IMG/VR virus record: IMGVR_UViG_3300021425_000094
Coordinates: 1-36,179 of that record
Origin: a virus
Length of the DNA stretch: 36,179 nucleotides
Direction: 5' to 3' (one strand)
In this document: positions 34,315 through 36,179 of the stretch, piece by piece
Numbering within the stretch: position 1 is the stretch's first letter
Layout: each line of letters starts with the position of its first letter
Translations under genes and position numbers: made by a program
Notes under the pieces: generated by a model
Database searches by the model: none
What the model saw: the letters and a program-made list of their open reading frames with translations, nothing else
What the model was told of the DNA's origin: nothing

Positions 34315-36009
34315 TTACGCCTCAACAATATTGTATAGCATTTTTGCGCTCAACCCAGCATAACTATCAAAATTATTAGAAGGTAAGAATGCAATTGATG
34401 GACCCTTAACTTGAGAAGGTATTGATGGTGCTCCTCCAGATAAAGGTGCCGCCTGAACTCCGCCAGAATCACCAGGTACTTGTATTAATGATACTTCTGG
34501 ATTTGATGGTGTTCTTCCTGGTTGTTGTACTTGAGTTGAACTCGGATTTACACCATACATTCCCTGGATTGTATCAAACCAGTTTCTTGATCTTTGTAAT
34601 GGGATACTTTTATTATAAACAAAATACTTATCTTTGAATAATTGACGAACTTTGTCCCTTTCTGCATCATTAAGTGTTTGTTTCTGAAGGAGACTCAAGA
34701 GTTCAGTATGACCTCTTGATTGAATCTCCTTAATCATTGCAGCGGCATTTGCTTTAATTCCTTCATCACCACTTTCTTTTAGTCCCGCTTCACTTGGATC
34801 AATACCTCTTGCTCTCAATTCATCCATAAGGACTTTTTCTCTGCCACCTTGCCAACTCACTGCACCATAAGCCTTAACACCATTGTCCATGTGAGTGCCA
34901 AGTATTAAATCTTTGCGTAAACTATTCTCTCTACCTATTTCTGCAGTAGCAAGTCTCGCCCCTTCCTCTGACAATCCCTGACGTTTAAATTCACCAGTAA
35001 GAACGTCTGCAACTTGTTTTTGTGATGCACTAGTGGATGCTGCATTTGATTGAGTGGTTCTCTCTCCTCCCATCAATCCACCGCTTGGACTCACACTTTC
35101 ATCACCATTCCCCTTTGCTTTTCCACCAGACAATAATAAATCTACTGCTTGTTTGAACTTATTAATAATTTTTTCAAATGTGTCTGCAGATTTAGTTTGT
35201 TTTTCTACTGTATTTTTTTCTGTATTTCTTTGAATGTCAAGTTCATTTTCTTGTGCTTGAACTTTATTCATAAATGTATCACCAAGTCCAAGAACACCAA
35301 GCACTCCCATACCACCAAGAGCAATCTTTGGTAAAAGACTTTTTGCTGCTCCACCCAATCCTATTCTAGCAAATAGAGAAAATACTGCGCCAGCAACAGA
35401 TCCTATTAATTTTACAACACCACCAATAAGACCCATTATTAAACCTAAGGCACCACCTCCACCACCTCCACCAGAGATGGATGGGATATCTTTTAACTGC
35501 TTGGCAATTCTATTGATTGTGATTCTCAAAAACTTAGCAATCTCAAAAGTCTCTGTTAAAGAATTTCTAAGTCTTTGTACACTCTTTCGTAGTTTTCTTT
35601 CTGTTTTCTTAGATCCAAAGAAGTCTAAGATATCATAACCAGTTGCTCTACCATAAGACTGAGTATTTGAAATATTATTAATTACAGACCCAAGATTATT
35701 CTGACTAGGTGGAGATATATTATTCCTTTGAAAACCGACAATATTATTTTTTGCACCAGAAACTATGGATGCACCTGGTTTGGATCCACCTGATATAAAA
35801 TTAACTGCCGCTGCTAATGGATCACCCTGCTGATCTATAATTTTATCACTATAATCTTTTGGTGAAAGATTTGACGATAAAGGTTTTGGTTTATAAAATT
35901 TTCTAGTGGAGGGCAAAATTGTTTTAAGTCCCTTAAGTCCCGTAGATCCCTTAGGTCCAGTATTCCTAAAGGATCTTTTATATTTTATAATGGGACGTTT
36001 TTTATCCAT
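34315..36009 (-). CDS. Tail-associated lysozyme-like structural protein
   Basis: The 564-residue protein has a basic N-terminus (MDKKRPIIKYKRSFRN) with four collagen-like GXY triplets (residues 18-29). A coiled-coil-like stretch lies at about 130-170. A polyglycine and hydrophobic region at about 178-250 (GALGLIMGLIGGVVKLIG, ALGGMGVLGVLGLG) is followed by a domain at about 330-460. This contains FKRQGLSEEGARLATAEIGR, the likely catalytic E361 (RENS) and YGAVSWQGGRE (W386), matching the style of phage tail lysozyme domains that cut glycan strands. The family match is from memory. Its layout parallels the next gene, which has an M23 peptidase instead. Its ATG overlaps the stop of the gp26-like gene by eight bases. 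Confidence 0.72.
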   Translation of the reverse strand: MDKKRPIIKYKRSFRNTGPKGSTGLKGLKTILPSTRKFYKPKPLSSNLSPKDYSDKIIDQQGDPLAAAVNFISGGSKPGASIVSGAKNNIVGFQRNNISPPSQNNLGSVINNISNTQSYGRATGYDILDFFGSKKTERKLRKSVQRLRNSLTETFEIAKFLRITINRIAKQLKDIPSISGGGGGGGALGLIMGLIGGVVKLIGSVAGAVFSLFARIGLGGAAKSLLPKIALGGMGVLGVLGLGDTFMNKVQAQENELDIQRNTEKNTVEKQTKSADTFEKIINKFKQAVDLLLSGGKAKGNGDESVSPSGGLMGGERTTQSNAASTSASQKQVADVLTGEFKRQGLSEEGARLATAEIGRENSLRKDLILGTHMDNGVKAYGAVSWQGGREKVLMDELRARGIDPSEAGLKESGDEGIKANAAAMIKEIQSRGHTELLSLLQKQTLNDAERDKVRQLFKDKYFVYNKSIPLQRSRNWFDTIQGMYGVNPSSTQVQQPGRTPSNPEVSLIQVPGDSGGVQAAPLSGGAPSIPSQVKGPSIAFLPSNNFDSYAGLSAKMLYNIVEA

Positions 36010-36179
36010 TTACTGCCTGTTGTGCTTTTAGATTTTCCTCTTCAATGTGTTGATTCAGAAGTGCAAGATAGATATCTCGCTCCCATGGCATCATATTTTC
36101 AATCTCTGTTAAGCTGTATTTATGATGCTGCATCAAGGCAAAATTCAATTTATAATATGACTCAAGGTCAATATGAGCC
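36002..36179 (-). CDS. Baseplate hub gp26/gp51-like protein, C-terminal end only
   Basis: The frame is open from the window edge to TAA at 36002-36004, giving 58 residues. The sequence reads LNFALMQHHKYSLTEIENMM, then PWERDIYLALLNQHIEEENL and KAQQAVNG. The 'hhkYsLtEIEnM.PwERdiY' pattern is what I associate with T4-like baseplate hub gp26 or hub-assembly protein gp51, and in cyanophages it precedes the tail lysins. It overlaps the next gene by eight bases, indicating coupled translation. The 5' part lies outside the window, so the exact family cannot be fixed. Confidence 0.6.
   Translation of the reverse strand, partial: AHIDLESYYKLNFALMQHHKYSLTEIENMMPWERDIYLALLNQHIEEENLKAQQAVNG

Overview
The window looks like part of the virion-structure region of a T4-like cyanophage (a myovirus of marine Synechococcus or Prochlorococcus). 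Four things support this. It is AT-rich and densely packed, with most stop and start codons touching or overlapping. It carries T4-style baseplate-hub genes. It has T4-type late-promoter motifs (variants of TATAAATA). It also holds the very large beta-rich structural proteins, paired 2OG-Fe(II) oxygenases and phage tRNAs typical of that group. Nearly everything is on the minus strand, so the biological order runs from high to low coordinates.

Right-hand third (36179 to 26535) is a baseplate-hub and tail-tip operon. It begins with the C-terminal end of a gp26/gp51-like hub gene. Two tail-lysin candidates with similar layout follow, one lysozyme-like and one an M23 endopeptidase. Then come a gp27-like hub protein, a 70-residue protein with a CP12 C-terminal signature, gp5 without a recognisable lysozyme domain, a separate spike-like protein, a beta-rich fibre with NG repeats, and a coiled-coil structural protein. 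Adjacent genes overlap by 1 to 10 bases or are separated by a few.

Middle island (26531 to 25541) looks like an independent small transcription unit. A consensus sigma70 promoter (TTGACA, 17 bp, TATAAT, with an extended -10) leads into two tiny ORFs, tRNA-Leu(UAA), an 89-residue hypothetical protein and tRNA-Thr(UGU). It ends at a strong hairpin terminator.

Left-hand two thirds (25408 to 1) hold the fibres and adhesins. They start with a 2296-residue protein with beta-helix regions, then two paralogous proteins of 1191 and 1234 residues. Two collar-domain tail fibres follow, sharing a near-identical N-terminal anchor and a 126-bp repeat that includes a late promoter. Next are two 2OG-Fe(II) oxygenases, a leucine-rich-repeat protein, a glycine-rich protein, a plus-strand PA14-like protein (the only plus-strand gene), a 63-residue coiled coil, and a truncated fibre gene with 26-residue repeats. 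A 14-codon relic of the collar-fibre anchor lies directly upstream of the leucine-rich-repeat gene.

Taken together, the right side would build the cell-puncturing baseplate centre, while the left side would supply surface-exposed and apparently modular host-recognition parts. The tRNA island may support translation of AT-rich late messages. No rRNA, CRISPR array, insertion sequence, integrase or reverse transcriptase was seen.
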